DNA from: an uncultured Verrucomicrobiota bacterium
GTDB lineage: Bacteria > Verrucomicrobiota > Verrucomicrobiia > Limisphaerales > UBA9464
Direction: 5' to 3'
NCBI GenBank assembly: GCA_903854475.1
Contig: CAINWP010000223.1
Coordinates: 1 to 32,574 of the forward strand
Length of the DNA: 32,574 nucleotides
In this document: positions 17,109 through 25,263 of the stretch, piece by piece
Numbering within the stretch: the stretch's first letter is position 1
How the letters are laid out: the number at the start of each line of letters is the position of its first letter
The notes under the pieces: model-generated
What the model saw: the letters and a program-made list of their open reading frames with translations, nothing else
The model's database searches: none
Told to the model about the DNA's origin: nothing
Program-made: the position numbers and the translations under genes

Positions 17109-17860
17109 TTCCACCTCCGCATTTCGATGACCCGCTGAGTGAGGAACAGGAAGAAAAAGGTCATACTCAGGTGAAACACCAACGCCCGACCATCAATGAC
17201 TCCCCGGGCAAAATCCTGCATGTGATGGGTCACCGACAAATGATCCATCAGGCGTCCCAACCGATCGCCGGTGGTGTCGGTCTGCGAGAAACGCAGGCTA
17301 ATGGTCCACAGTCCGATACCGATGAGCAGCGAGGTCATGGCTGCAATAATCTGACTTCGGGTCAGCGACGAGGCGAAGACCCCAATCGACAGGAAAGTCG
17401 ACCCGATGCAGGCGATGCCTGTCAGCACGCCGCACATCGCCCAAGGGTCCAACAACTGAGGTTGGTGAGTCACCTGCCGCAAAATAATGAGAACGCCAAT
17501 CAATGGAGCCCAACTCAGAAGATAAAAGGCCAGAGAACCGGTGAATTTGGCCAAGACCACCTGCCATTCGCCAACGGGCGTGGTCATCAACGCCTCATAG
17601 GTCCCGAGCGCTTTTTCGGAAGCAAAGGTGCGCATAGTAATCACCGGGGTCGTGAGGATCAGGACCAGCCAGAACACAATGCCATCGGCGAAGAAAATCT
17701 CCGGGATCGGCGACGGGGTCCGGTCCGAATTCAATCGCTCCACGATGTCCACCAGGCCAACTCCAGCCAGGAGTAAGGTGATGGCCACGACCACATAGCC
17801 GGTCAACGAGTTGAAGGCGGCCCCGAGCTCACGCCGCACCAAGGTCAGGAATACACCCAT
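17105..17860 (-). CDS. ABC-2 family permease, GldF-like
   Basis: A 251-residue integral membrane protein with about six hydrophobic segments and the ABC-2/GldF pattern: RRELGAAFNSLTGYVVVAI at the N-terminus, then FWLVLILTTPVITMRTFASEKALGTYEALMTTPVGEWQVVLAK, a signature of this subfamily. It should form the membrane pore partner of the ATPase encoded one base upstream and of the GldG-like protein downstream. The start ATG at 17858-17860 is preceded by GGGAGGGG about 11 bases away. The gene is intact even though the ATPase gene in front is frameshifted. Confidence 0.92.
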   Translation of the reverse strand: MGVFLTLVRRELGAAFNSLTGYVVVAITLLLAGVGLVDIVERLNSDRTPSPIPEIFFADGIVFWLVLILTTPVITMRTFASEKALGTYEALMTTPVGEWQVVLAKFTGSLAFYLLSWAPLIGVLIILRQVTHQPQLLDPWAMCGVLTGIACIGSTFLSIGVFASSLTRSQIIAAMTSLLIGIGLWTISLRFSQTDTTGDRLGRLMDHLSVTHHMQDFARGVIDGRALVFHLSMTFFFLFLTQRVIEMRRWK

Positions 17861-17861
17861 A

Positions 17862-18828
17862 TCAGAGATCCCCTCCCTTCTTCTTCTGTGTGAGCTGAAT
17901 AAAGATGTCCTCCAGCGACAACCGAGGCCGGGTCAATTCCCGCAAACTCCAATCGTGCTGACGCACCTGTTCGAACACCAAAGGCCTGAGGTCTTCCCCT
18001 GCCCTGGGAGTGAAGGCCACCCGTTGAAAGCTGCCCGCGGCGGCTTGGATTTCGATCGAAGCCACCTCGGGCAAATCGCGGAACGCATCGCGGATAGCCT
18101 CAGGCGTCGCGTCAATCTCGGCCACGACCCGGCCATCTTGACTGAAGCGACTCTCCAAGTCTTCGACCCGATCGGCCGCCAAAATGCGCCCCTGATTCAG
18201 GATGAGCACTCGAGAGCAGGTCATCTCCACCTCGGTCAGGATGTGCGTGGACAGGAGCACTGTATGCTGACGCCCCAATTCCTTGATCAAGGCCCGCACG
18301 GATCGCAACTGATGGGGATCGAGACCGATGGTGGGCTCATCGAGGATGATCAAGTCAGGCTCATGGACCAGAGCGTCGGCCAACCCCCACGCGTTGGCGG
18401 TAGCCCTTAGAAAGCTGGCCAATGATTCGCTTTTCGACGTCTTTGAGCCCGCATTGCTCGATCACTCGATCGACCCGGTCACGGCTGCGGCCGATGCCCA
18501 ATCCCTTGAGTCGCGCTCGAAACTTGAGGTAGTCTCGCACCCGCATGTCGATATGCAGGGGGTTGTTCTCCGGCATGTAGCCGATGCGGCGACGCACTTC
18601 GTCGGGCTGATGAAACACATCGAAGCCAGCGATGCGAACCGTGCCACTGGTCGCCGGCATGAACGACGAAAGGATGCGCATCGTGGTCGATTTACCAGCG
18701 CCGTTCGGGCCTAGGAATCCGACGACTTCCCCTCGACCCACGGTGAAGGAGATCCCGTCCACCGCAGTGCGTCCGGGGTAGCGTTTCGTGAGGTCCCGGA
18801 CCTCGATCATGGGAGTGGAGTCAGACAT
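17862..18828 (-). pseudogene. ABC transporter ATPase, GldA-like, disrupted by a one-base frameshift
   Basis: Two overlapping reading frames together encode one complete ABC ATPase of about 321 residues. The first (18828 to 18361) has Walker A GPNGAGKST (residues 40-48), Q-loop region YMPENNPL and the signature LSKGYRQRVG (139-148). The second (from about 18383 to 17862) supplies the rest: LADALVHEPD, Walker B LIILDEPTIGLDP, the H-loop in LLSTHIL and a C-terminal domain ending QKKKGGDL. The frames join at a run of five G (five C on the plus strand, 18384-18388); removing one G restores GTG GGG TTG GCC (VGLA). Upstream GCTCCAAGGCGG precedes the ATG at 18828. Since both halves keep every motif, the change is very recent or a sequencing/assembly error; a working gene in the living organism is likely. 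Confidence 0.88.
18384..18388 (-). other. Frameshift site, G5 run in the ABC ATPase gene
   Basis: The minus strand reads CGC GTG GGG GTT GGC, giving RVGVG and then a stop at 18361. With four G it reads CGC GTG GGG TTG GCC, giving RVGLA and continuing into DALVHEPDLIILDEP. The indel lies just after the ABC signature motif, a position where families tolerate no insertion. Confidence 0.88.
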
Positions 18829-18949
18829 CCGCCTTGGAGCGTCGTAAACTACTCGGGAAGCCTCACTGCAGGAACAGAAAACCCCGGAGATTCAACGCCG
18901 TGCGGGAGGATAGCAGAAACAAGGGTCATGGCCATGGACCGCCTTGGGG

Positions 18950-19396
18950 TCAGGATGCCGGTAAAATCGGACCGGGTAGGTCGTTGAGGGGATACCCTAG
19001 GTGGAGGGCCGCCTCGCGAAGCCGTTGGTCACTGGTTACCAGAGGCCAGTCTTGGAGCTGATCGGCTGTCGCCAAGTGAAGGGCGTCGAGGGATCGCAAG
19101 GGCACCTTCGGATGCACGCGACCCAGAATCCAATGGGCTCGCCGAATGATCGCCTCGGAAATGGGCGACAAATCGATCATTTGCGAGCGCATCTGATCCT
19201 CGAACCGTTGCCAGGCTTCGAGACGCAGTCGGGTTCCGATGAGTTGGGCCCTCTCCCGGGCCAGCAAGGCAGACCAGACCTCGGTGAAGGCCAACAGGGA
19301 GGACGAAACGGGGTGCCCCTCAACTAGGCGGGCGTAGAACTCGCTGTCCGGTTCGCGGATCAAAAGTTTCACCAGAATGCAGGAGTCGAGATACAT
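18950..19396 (-). CDS. VapC-like PIN-domain toxin (RNase)
   Basis: A 148-residue PIN-domain protein. All four acidic residues expected at the metal-binding active site are present: Asp4 (MYLDSC), Glu39 (AFTEVWS), Asp104 (RSLDALHLA) and Asp123 (TSDQRL). VapC toxins cleave tRNA or rRNA and are held inactive by the antitoxin. The antitoxin here is the Phd/YefM-like protein encoded 75 bases upstream on the same strand, a longer gap than the usual overlap. The start ATG at 19394-19396 gives the normal PIN N-terminus. No good Shine-Dalgarno is visible. The 121 bases between this gene and the ABC ATPase start show no feature. Confidence 0.9.
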   Translation of the reverse strand: MYLDSCILVKLLIREPDSEFYARLVEGHPVSSSLLAFTEVWSALLARERAQLIGTRLRLEAWQRFEDQMRSQMIDLSPISEAIIRRAHWILGRVHPKVPLRSLDALHLATADQLQDWPLVTSDQRLREAALHLGYPLNDLPGPILPAS

Positions 19397-19471
19397 GCGG
19401 AAGACTTCGCGGTTTGGGGGACTTTGAGATTGGCAGGGTTTAGGGGTTTGGAGCGCTTAGGGATTTTTGGA

Positions 19472-19810
19472 TCAATCCCGTCCATCGCGCTCAACACGGA
19501 TGAGCGCCTCCGCCGAAGGGCCGCAAACCAGCGGCTGATCTCTCAGCCACTTCCAGTCCACCGAATACGGTTTGCCGTGGGACCTCACAGGCACCAGTCG
19601 GGCCTTGGGATGACCGTCGCTGGTAATGATGATTTCAGCGCCCCGCGAGGCCTGCTCGAGAAGGCTCGACAACTGATCCTTGGCAGCACGGACGTTGATC
19701 GATGTGGACTGCGGCTGCAACCCAGCCACCTCTCGAAGGACCTCGCCCGTTTTGGCGCCCTCTGAGGTCCCTCGAGGATAACGCACCGGGGTGGTGGTGG
19801 AGTGTTTCAT
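19472..19810 (-). CDS. Phd/YefM-family antitoxin
   Basis: A 112-residue protein. The core STSINVRAAKDQLSSLLEQASRGAEIIITSDGHPKARLVPV (about residues 36-76) is the Phd/YefM DNA-binding dimer fold, a common partner of VapC-like PIN toxins. The C-terminal part (KPYSVDWKWLRDQPLVCGPSAEALIRVERD) would wrap the toxin. An N-terminal extension of about 35 residues (MKHSTTTPVRYPRGTSEGAK...) is longer than in most family members. The true start could therefore be an internal site, although no internal ATG is available before the core. The ATG at 19808-19810 is preferred over the GTG just before it. The upstream direct repeats at 19823-19873 fit autorepression. Confidence 0.85.
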   Translation of the reverse strand: MKHSTTTPVRYPRGTSEGAKTGEVLREVAGLQPQSTSINVRAAKDQLSSLLEQASRGAEIIITSDGHPKARLVPVRSHGKPYSVDWKWLRDQPLVCGPSAEALIRVERDGRD

Positions 19811-19822
19811 CACTCTGATGTA

Positions 19823-19873
19823 GCCTCTTGAGGCCTCATTGGCAAAATTTTTGATGCCTCAAGAAGCCTCATT
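19823..19873. promoter_or_regulatory. Two direct repeats ahead of the antitoxin gene, candidate operators
   Basis: Two 18-base copies of GCCTCNNGANGCCTCATT occur at 19823-19840 and 19856-19873, 33 bases apart (about three helical turns). Each copy holds two GCCTC half-sites spaced 10 bases apart, so four GCCTC boxes lie on one face of the helix. They begin 13 bases upstream of the antitoxin ATG, where Phd-type proteins bind cooperatively to repress their operon. Function is inferred from position and pattern. Confidence 0.6.
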
Positions 19874-19959
19874 CGGCCTGATTAATTCTCCGGTCCATCT
19901 CGAGACCGCACGCAAATCGGCGGGGAGGGCTGAGAAACAGGGCTGTTTGTTCGGGGGCT

Positions 19960-21357
19960 CTACCGCAATTTGAGTGCCACGATTCCCGCCTGACGAACCA
20001 CTCCCAAGGCCGTGCGCTGATCAAACAACACCCCCAGCTCCACGGTTTCGCCCTTGGGCCGACTAAACAAATAGCGGGCCAAGGCCACGACATCCGGGAA
20101 TTCGGTGCGATCCAAACCGCGGATTAGGTGCCCTCGCTTGAGCCCCGCTGCGACCGCCGGGCCGTTGGCATCGACACTCTGGATGACAAACCCTCCTCCC
20201 CGCACCGGAGCCACTTTGAAACCGGCCCGTGCGGACAGGTACTCGTTGTTGAAAAAGTCCGCCTCGTCGACGAGTCGCAGTCGCAACTCTTTGAGGCTGC
20301 CTCCCCGTCGAACACTCAGAGGGATGTCCTTTGAATCTCCAGCCTTCACCAGAGCCCGATTGAATTCGATAATACCGCTGGGCGGATCTCCCTGAATCGC
20401 AGCAATCACGTCGCCCGCCTTGAGCCCCGCTTTTTCGGCCGGACTACCCGGTTGTACCGCCTGAATTGTCAAGGGCCGCGTTGCCGCCTTGAGTCGGGCA
20501 CCAAACCAAAAACGCCCCACCGACTCGCCGCTGAGCACCTCGGCCAAGGCTTGGTTAACCCGTTTAATGGGGATAGCAAAACCAATGCCCTGGGCGCCCA
20601 TTTGCGGACGCAATGTTGCCACGTTGATGCCGATGAGGTCCCCCCGCAAATTGATGAGCGGGCCGCCAGAATTACCCGGGTTAATGGCCGCGTCGGTCTG
20701 GATCCAGTCCAAGGTATCGAGTTCTCCGCGCGAACGATCCTCATTGGGACCGCGGCGGGCGCGGGAACTCAGGATGCCCCGACTCACAGAACCCGCGTAT
20801 CCGAAGGGATTGCCCAAGGCGATGACCGTCTCGCCCAACAAAAGGTCGTCGTCCTTGGCAAATTTGACAGCCGGGAACTTTCGACCCGGAGATTTGAGCC
20901 TCAGCAACGCCACATCTTTGGCGGCGTTGAGCGCCACCCGTTCGGCCTCGATGGGATCGGATCCGTCGTTGAACTTCACGAACACTCGTTTCACACCATC
21001 GACCACGTGAACATTGGTGAGCACGTAACCTTCCTCGTCGATGACGACACCGGAGCCGCGGCTGACCACCGCCTCCTGCACTTGCTGCAACCGCCATCCG
21101 AAAAATTCAGCCATCAAGCGGTCGTCGACGCTGTTTGGGTCGACATCGGCAGAACCCTCCACGTTGACTACGCTGGGCATGACCCGATCGATGGCCTCCA
21201 CGACGGCGTCGCGGCGGACATCCAACGCATCCGCCTTCGTTAGGTCGGTTTGCTGGGCAAAGGCCGGAACAAAGGCCGCCCCAACTAGAAGGGTGACTGC
21301 CCAAAAAACAACGACAGAGGTTCTCTTCAAGACACTCGGTATCATGTCAGTAGCCAT
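19960..21357 (-). CDS. HtrA/DegP-like periplasmic serine protease with two PDZ domains
   Basis: A 465-residue protein with an export signal (VFWAVTLLVGAAFVPAFAQQ, about residues 18-36). The trypsin-like domain (about 55-255) has the complete triad: His117 in LTNVHVVD, Asp148 in AAKDVALLRL and Ser230 in INPGNSGGPL. Two PDZ domains follow, about 280-360 (VQPGSPAEKAGLKAGDVI) and 375-455 (VDANGPAVAAGLKRGHLI). HtrA proteases degrade misfolded envelope proteins. In the protease domain the stretch RRGPNEDRSRGELDTLDWIQTDAA is typical. The ATG at 21355-21357 is used; a second in-frame ATG at 21345 would also leave a good signal peptide. The gene lies downstream of yebC-like DNA on the same strand but with 130 bases and a hairpin between, so it probably has its own promoter. 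The 91 bases after its stop show no feature. Confidence 0.94.
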   Translation of the reverse strand: MATDMIPSVLKRTSVVVFWAVTLLVGAAFVPAFAQQTDLTKADALDVRRDAVVEAIDRVMPSVVNVEGSADVDPNSVDDRLMAEFFGWRLQQVQEAVVSRGSGVVIDEEGYVLTNVHVVDGVKRVFVKFNDGSDPIEAERVALNAAKDVALLRLKSPGRKFPAVKFAKDDDLLLGETVIALGNPFGYAGSVSRGILSSRARRGPNEDRSRGELDTLDWIQTDAAINPGNSGGPLINLRGDLIGINVATLRPQMGAQGIGFAIPIKRVNQALAEVLSGESVGRFWFGARLKAATRPLTIQAVQPGSPAEKAGLKAGDVIAAIQGDPPSGIIEFNRALVKAGDSKDIPLSVRRGGSLKELRLRLVDEADFFNNEYLSARAGFKVAPVRGGGFVIQSVDANGPAVAAGLKRGHLIRGLDRTEFPDVVALARYLFSRPKGETVELGVLFDQRTALGVVRQAGIVALKLR

Positions 21358-21426
21358 GGATTACGATTGGCCGCATTTGTTCAATTCCCAAGCGGACGCA
21401 CTCATCCATAGCCCACTCCGGACTGG

Positions 21427-21455
21427 GATCAAGCCTCCGAGTCCCGGAGTTGATC
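21427..21455. terminator. Hairpin between the YebC-family gene and the HtrA gene
   Basis: GATCAA-GC-CTCCG-AGTCC-CGGAG-TTGATC forms an 11-pair stem with a two-base bulge and a five-base loop. It starts 33 bases beyond the YebC-family stop codon on that strand. No T-run follows, so it is not a classical intrinsic terminator; it may stall transcription, protect the mRNA end, or sit in the htrA leader. Confidence 0.45.
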
Positions 21456-21487
21456 TTGCCAGTCGTTTACCTAGGAGCCGGATCGAC

Positions 21488-22210
21488 TCACTTCATGGCA
21501 ACATACAGGCGGTGCACGTCATCATGGTCGTCGATGGTATTGAGGAACGTGGAAACCTGCTGCTTTTCGGCGTCTCCGAGTTCCACAGGGTTCTTGGCTA
21601 CGTGGCGGATCTCGCTGGCGAGGACCTTCCATCCGGCTTTGGAGAGCCAGTGGGTGACCGTGGCTAAATCCTTCACCTCGGCCAGGAACCGAGTGCCCAC
21701 ATGCCCTTCAGGAATTTCTTCCCCGTCGAGCGGTTCGAGGTTCTGCGCGCCGGCTTCGATCGCGTCGGCTTCGGGATCGCGCTTGGCGTCGGAATGGGTG
21801 GCTTCCACCACACCCAGACGGTGGAAAAAAAACGACATGCAGCCGGGCTGTCCCAATTGGCCCTCCTTGAACAAATGGCGAATTTCCGGAGCCGTCCGGT
21901 TCCGGTTGTCGGTGAGGCACTCGACGATCACCGGCACCTTATGCGGGGCAAAGCCCTCATACAGCACAGTCTCGAAATCCACCTTTTCGTCCAAGAGACC
22001 GGCCCCCTTCTTAATGGCCCGCTCAATGGTGTCCTTGTTCACACTGGCCTTCTTGGCCTTTTCGACCGCCGCCGCCAGATGGGCATTGGTCTCGATCTCC
22101 GGCCCGCCCAACTTGGCGGCGACCATGATTTCGCGGGTCAGTTTGCCGACCACTTGACCTTTTTTCTGTGCGGCCGCCTCGCGACCCGCTTGCTTCCATT
22201 GGGCTCCCAT
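21488..22210 (-). CDS. YebC/PmpR (TACO1) family protein
   Basis: A 240-residue member of the YebC family, whose members act as DNA-binding regulators and, in studied cases, help ribosomes through proline-rich stretches. Seen: MGAQWKQAGREAAAQKKGQVVGKLTREIMVAAKLGG at the N-terminus, NAHLAAAVEKAKKASVNKDTIERAIKKGAG, YEGFAPHKVPVIVECLTDNRNRTAPEIRHLF, and the tail FLNTIDDHDDVHRLYVAMK, which matches the family's usual DDxDDVQxVY end. The N-terminus differs from the standard MAGHSKWANIKHRK form, marking a divergent subgroup. The ATG at 22208-22210 is the first good start. It is divergent from the cytochrome gene, with 235 bases between that show no clear site. Confidence 0.92.
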   Translation of the reverse strand: MGAQWKQAGREAAAQKKGQVVGKLTREIMVAAKLGGPEIETNAHLAAAVEKAKKASVNKDTIERAIKKGAGLLDEKVDFETVLYEGFAPHKVPVIVECLTDNRNRTAPEIRHLFKEGQLGQPGCMSFFFHRLGVVEATHSDAKRDPEADAIEAGAQNLEPLDGEEIPEGHVGTRFLAEVKDLATVTHWLSKAGWKVLASEIRHVAKNPVELGDAEKQQVSTFLNTIDDHDDVHRLYVAMK

Positions 22211-22445
22211 GAGTCAAGGTAAACGAAAGTCCGGCCTCGAACGGAAGCTCAAAGAATCCGAAAGGCATTCGGGGAGGAAACCGGCTCCCGGGTTGGTCCC
22301 CAATCCGGATGGCCAAGAGAGGCTCAATCCAAGACTTAATCCATCGCTAATTTGTGACCGCCGGGAGAGGCCAAAAAACTCACCACTCGCCTGCTCTGCG
22401 GTCTTGGCTGCTTTGGGCACCTCGGCGTAGGATCTCTCAAATTCC

Positions 22446-25211
22446 ATGAGTTTCCTGTACCGAGTCTCGGCCTCGTTGACCGTCGCGGCGGCCCTATTCT
22501 CCGCCGTATTCCAAGCCTCGGCCGGGATCCAGACGGGAGTCCACCCTCCTTCGATAGACCGCGGCACCCTTTTGGTCAGCGAATTGCAATGTGCCGCCTG
22601 CCACAGCGACAAGGGTTTGCCGGCCTCGGCCGCGCTCCCCGACTGGGCCGCTCCCAAAGGGGCCCCCGTGCTTGGGACAGATCCGCTAAAAACCTCAACT
22701 GCCTGGATGCGGCGCTGGCTTTCCAGTCCCCATCAAACCAAATCGGGTTCCGCCATGCCCGACCTGCTGCACGGGATGAGTGAGGCCCAGAAGACCAAGA
22801 CGGTCGACGTGCTCACCCACTACCTCGTCTCACTGCGCAAGACCAACGAACCTTCCGGCCTCCGGTCAGACCCAGCCCGGATCGATCAGGGGCGCGCCCT
22901 GTACCACACGGTGGGCTGTGTCGCCTGCCACGCTCCAGAAACACGCCCCGAAGGAGTGACTGATCAAGCCTTCAAAGAAATTCAGGCACAGTCCGTCCCG
23001 CTAGGAGACCTCGCCCGGAAATACCCCGCTTCGGAGCTGGCCCGACTGCTGCGCGATCCGCTGGTGCACCGCCCCTCGGGTCGGATGCCCTCGATGAACC
23101 TCTCGCCCTCAGAGGCCGGAGCCATCGCTCTCTACTTGCTGCGTGATCAGGTCTCCGCCAACAACGCGCCGTCCAAGACACCGGCCATGGTCGATGGGCT
23201 TCAGTACGAATTCTTCGAGGGAGCGGCCGGTTCCATCGGCCAGTTGCTGGCCATGACCCCGAAATCCACTGGGGTTGCCGCCGCCCTCGACTTGAGCCTG
23301 CCTCACCCCAACAACAACTGGGGCGTCCGTTTCTCCGGGTTCATCGACATCCCGACCGATGGCAAGTACCGCTTCTGGATCCGATCGGACGACGGCTCCC
23401 AACTGTCCATCGATGGCCGAGCGCTCCTGAACAATGACGGTGTCCATCCGGCCGCTGAAAAGAACGGCACCGTCACCCTCAAGCCCGGCCTCCATGAACT
23501 GGAAGTGGTCTATTTCCAAGGCGGCGGCGAAACCGAGTTCCAGGTTCAATGGGCTCCTCCCGGTGAGAAGCGCGGCCCCATCCCAGGCGATCGCCTCAAA
23601 CATGGCGGCCAGGTCGTGCGTCCGCTCGACTGGGAAGAGTTCTCGCTCGATGCCGCCAAGGTCGCCGCCGGCCGGGAGCAATTCGCCGCACTCAATTGCG
23701 CTGCGTGCCATGCAGTGACCGACGCTACGGGATTGGTCCAGGCCCGCAAATCCAAGCCCATGGTCCAATTGGCCCTGCGAACCCAGGAAGGCTGTCTGTC
23801 AGACATTCCTCCCACCAAGGCTCCGCGCTTCGACCTCTCAGCCGCCGACCGGATGAGCCTCCGCAAGACCCTCCGCAATCCAGCCGAGGCCCAGAAGTCG
23901 GCCATCGGCGCTTCGGCCCAGGTCGACCTCACCTTGAGCCAATTCAACTGTTTGGCCTGTCACTCTCGCAATGAAGTGGGTGGCCCGACCGCCTCAGGAC
24001 GTTCGGAATGGTTCACCGTCATCGGCGAGGCCGATCTCGGTGACGAAGGCCGCATCCCGCCGCACCTCACTGGTGTCGGCAGCAAGCTCAAGGCGGCAGC
24101 CCTCGAGCAAATCCTGACCCAGGGCACCAAGGTGCGTCCATACATGGCCACCCGCATGCCGGTCTTCGGCCCGAAGGTCCACACGCTGGCGGCCCAATTG
24201 AAGCGCCTCGATACCCCGGCCACCGCGACGCCGGCGCCAGTCACCACGTCTCAAGATGCTAAGATCGGCTGGAAACTCGTAGGCCGCGATGGTCTGGGCT
24301 GCGTGGCCTGTCACACCTTCACCACGCATGGATCTATGGGTATTCCGGCCTTGGCCCTCGACAAGATGGGTGAGCGCCTCGAATGGGAGTGGCTGCAACG
24401 CTACCTGCCCAACCCGGCGGCCCTGCGCCCCGGCACCCGCATGCCCACCTTCTGGCCCGAGGGCAAGGCGGTGAACACCAAGATCCTCAATGGCGACACC
24501 GCGGGCCAACTGCTCTCGATCTACGCCTACCTGGCCGACGGGGCCAAGGCCGAGATCCCGGCCGGGCTCATCCGCGGCAAGAAGGAGATCGTGGTCGATG
24601 ACGAGGCCGTCATCTACCGCAACTTCATCGAAGGCGCCGGAGCCCGGGCCATCGGCGTCGGTTATCCTGAGCGGGCCAACCTGGCCTTCGACGCGCAAAA
24701 CCTCCGCATGGCCCTGCTCTGGCAAGGTCCCTTCATTGACATGGCCCGCCACAGCACCGACCGCGGCACGGGCTACGAGCCGCCTCTGGGTGACCACCGC
24801 ATCCGCCTGCCTGAGGGGCCGGCCTTCGCGACCCTGTCTTCGCCCACGGCCCCCTGGCCGACTGCGATCGATACCAGCAGCCATTTCTTGGGCTACCGAC
24901 TGGATGCGCGCCAGCAACCCACCTTCCGCTACCGCGTTGTGGGCCTGACCATTGAGGAAACCCCCCAGGCCAAGCCAGGTAGCGTCGACATGACGCTGGT
25001 GCGGACCTTCCGCTTCCAGGGCACACCGACCCAGCCCCTCTGGCTGCGACTGGCCAAGGGTGGCATCCAACCGGCCGGCAACGGTTTCAAGGTGGACAGC
25101 GGATTACTTATTCAGGTGGGCCCCGGTGCCAAGGCCACCCTCGTCGGCGATGAACTCCGCGTCGCACTCGAACCAAACACATCGGAACTCCGCGTGGAGA
25201 TGACCTGGTGA
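22446..25211 (+). CDS. Secreted five-haem cytochrome c with PA14 domain
   Basis: A 921-residue protein with a cleavable signal ([20 protein letters not shown], continuing VFQASAG). Five CxxCH haem c motifs are visible: CAACH 49-53, CVACH 158-162, CAACH 418-422, CLACH 502-506 and CVACH 619-623. Between motifs two and three lies a PA14-like beta-barrel (about 250-390; [49 protein letters not shown]). Its calcium-site-like [10 protein letters not shown] fits carbohydrate binding. Several MP pairs after the haem motifs ([24 protein letters not shown]) are candidate distal Met ligands. The last 220 residues are beta-rich without a name. Such proteins are known from Planctomycetes and Verrucomicrobia near sugar dehydrogenases. 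An electron-carrying partner of the downstream propeller protein is the likely role (inference). The ATG at 22446 gives a clean signal peptide. Confidence 0.93.
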   Translation: MSFLYRVSASLTVAAALFSAVFQASAGIQTGVHPPSIDRGTLLVSELQCAACHSDKGLPASAALPDWAAPKGAPVLGTDPLKTSTAWMRRWLSSPHQTKSGSAMPDLLHGMSEAQKTKTVDVLTHYLVSLRKTNEPSGLRSDPARIDQGRALYHTVGCVACHAPETRPEGVTDQAFKEIQAQSVPLGDLARKYPASELARLLRDPLVHRPSGRMPSMNLSPSEAGAIALYLLRDQVSANNAPSKTPAMVDGLQYEFFEGAAGSIGQLLAMTPKSTGVAAALDLSLPHPNNNWGVRFSGFIDIPTDGKYRFWIRSDDGSQLSIDGRALLNNDGVHPAAEKNGTVTLKPGLHELEVVYFQGGGETEFQVQWAPPGEKRGPIPGDRLKHGGQVVRPLDWEEFSLDAAKVAAGREQFAALNCAACHAVTDATGLVQARKSKPMVQLALRTQEGCLSDIPPTKAPRFDLSAADRMSLRKTLRNPAEAQKSAIGASAQVDLTLSQFNCLACHSRNEVGGPTASGRSEWFTVIGEADLGDEGRIPPHLTGVGSKLKAAALEQILTQGTKVRPYMATRMPVFGPKVHTLAAQLKRLDTPATATPAPVTTSQDAKIGWKLVGRDGLGCVACHTFTTHGSMGIPALALDKMGERLEWEWLQRYLPNPAALRPGTRMPTFWPEGKAVNTKILNGDTAGQLLSIYAYLADGAKAEIPAGLIRGKKEIVVDDEAVIYRNFIEGAGARAIGVGYPERANLAFDAQNLRMALLWQGPFIDMARHSTDRGTGYEPPLGDHRIRLPEGPAFATLSSPTAPWPTAIDTSSHFLGYRLDARQQPTFRYRVVGLTIEETPQAKPGSVDMTLVRTFRFQGTPTQPLWLRLAKGGIQPAGNGFKVDSGLLIQVGPGAKATLVGDELRVALEPNTSELRVEMTW

Positions 25212-25263
25212 TCCTCGTGTGGAATCCCTCGAACCCAACCGCAGCCTCTTTCCCCTCTCCCGC

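Noticed and set aside
18361-18422. Programmed ribosomal frameshifting in the ABC ATPase
   Set aside because: There is no recognised slippery heptamer, stimulatory structure or known precedent in this family. A one-base indel in a G run is simpler.
22214-22657. A 147-residue minus-strand reading frame with a coiled-coil-like stretch, overlapping the start of the cytochrome gene
   Set aside because: It is antisense to the signal peptide and first haem motif of a clearly real gene, matches no family, and has no ribosome site.
23994-25070. A 358-residue minus-strand reading frame opposite the five-haem cytochrome
   Set aside because: Antisense shadow with no recognisable motif; the sense strand encodes haem sites and the C-terminal domain.
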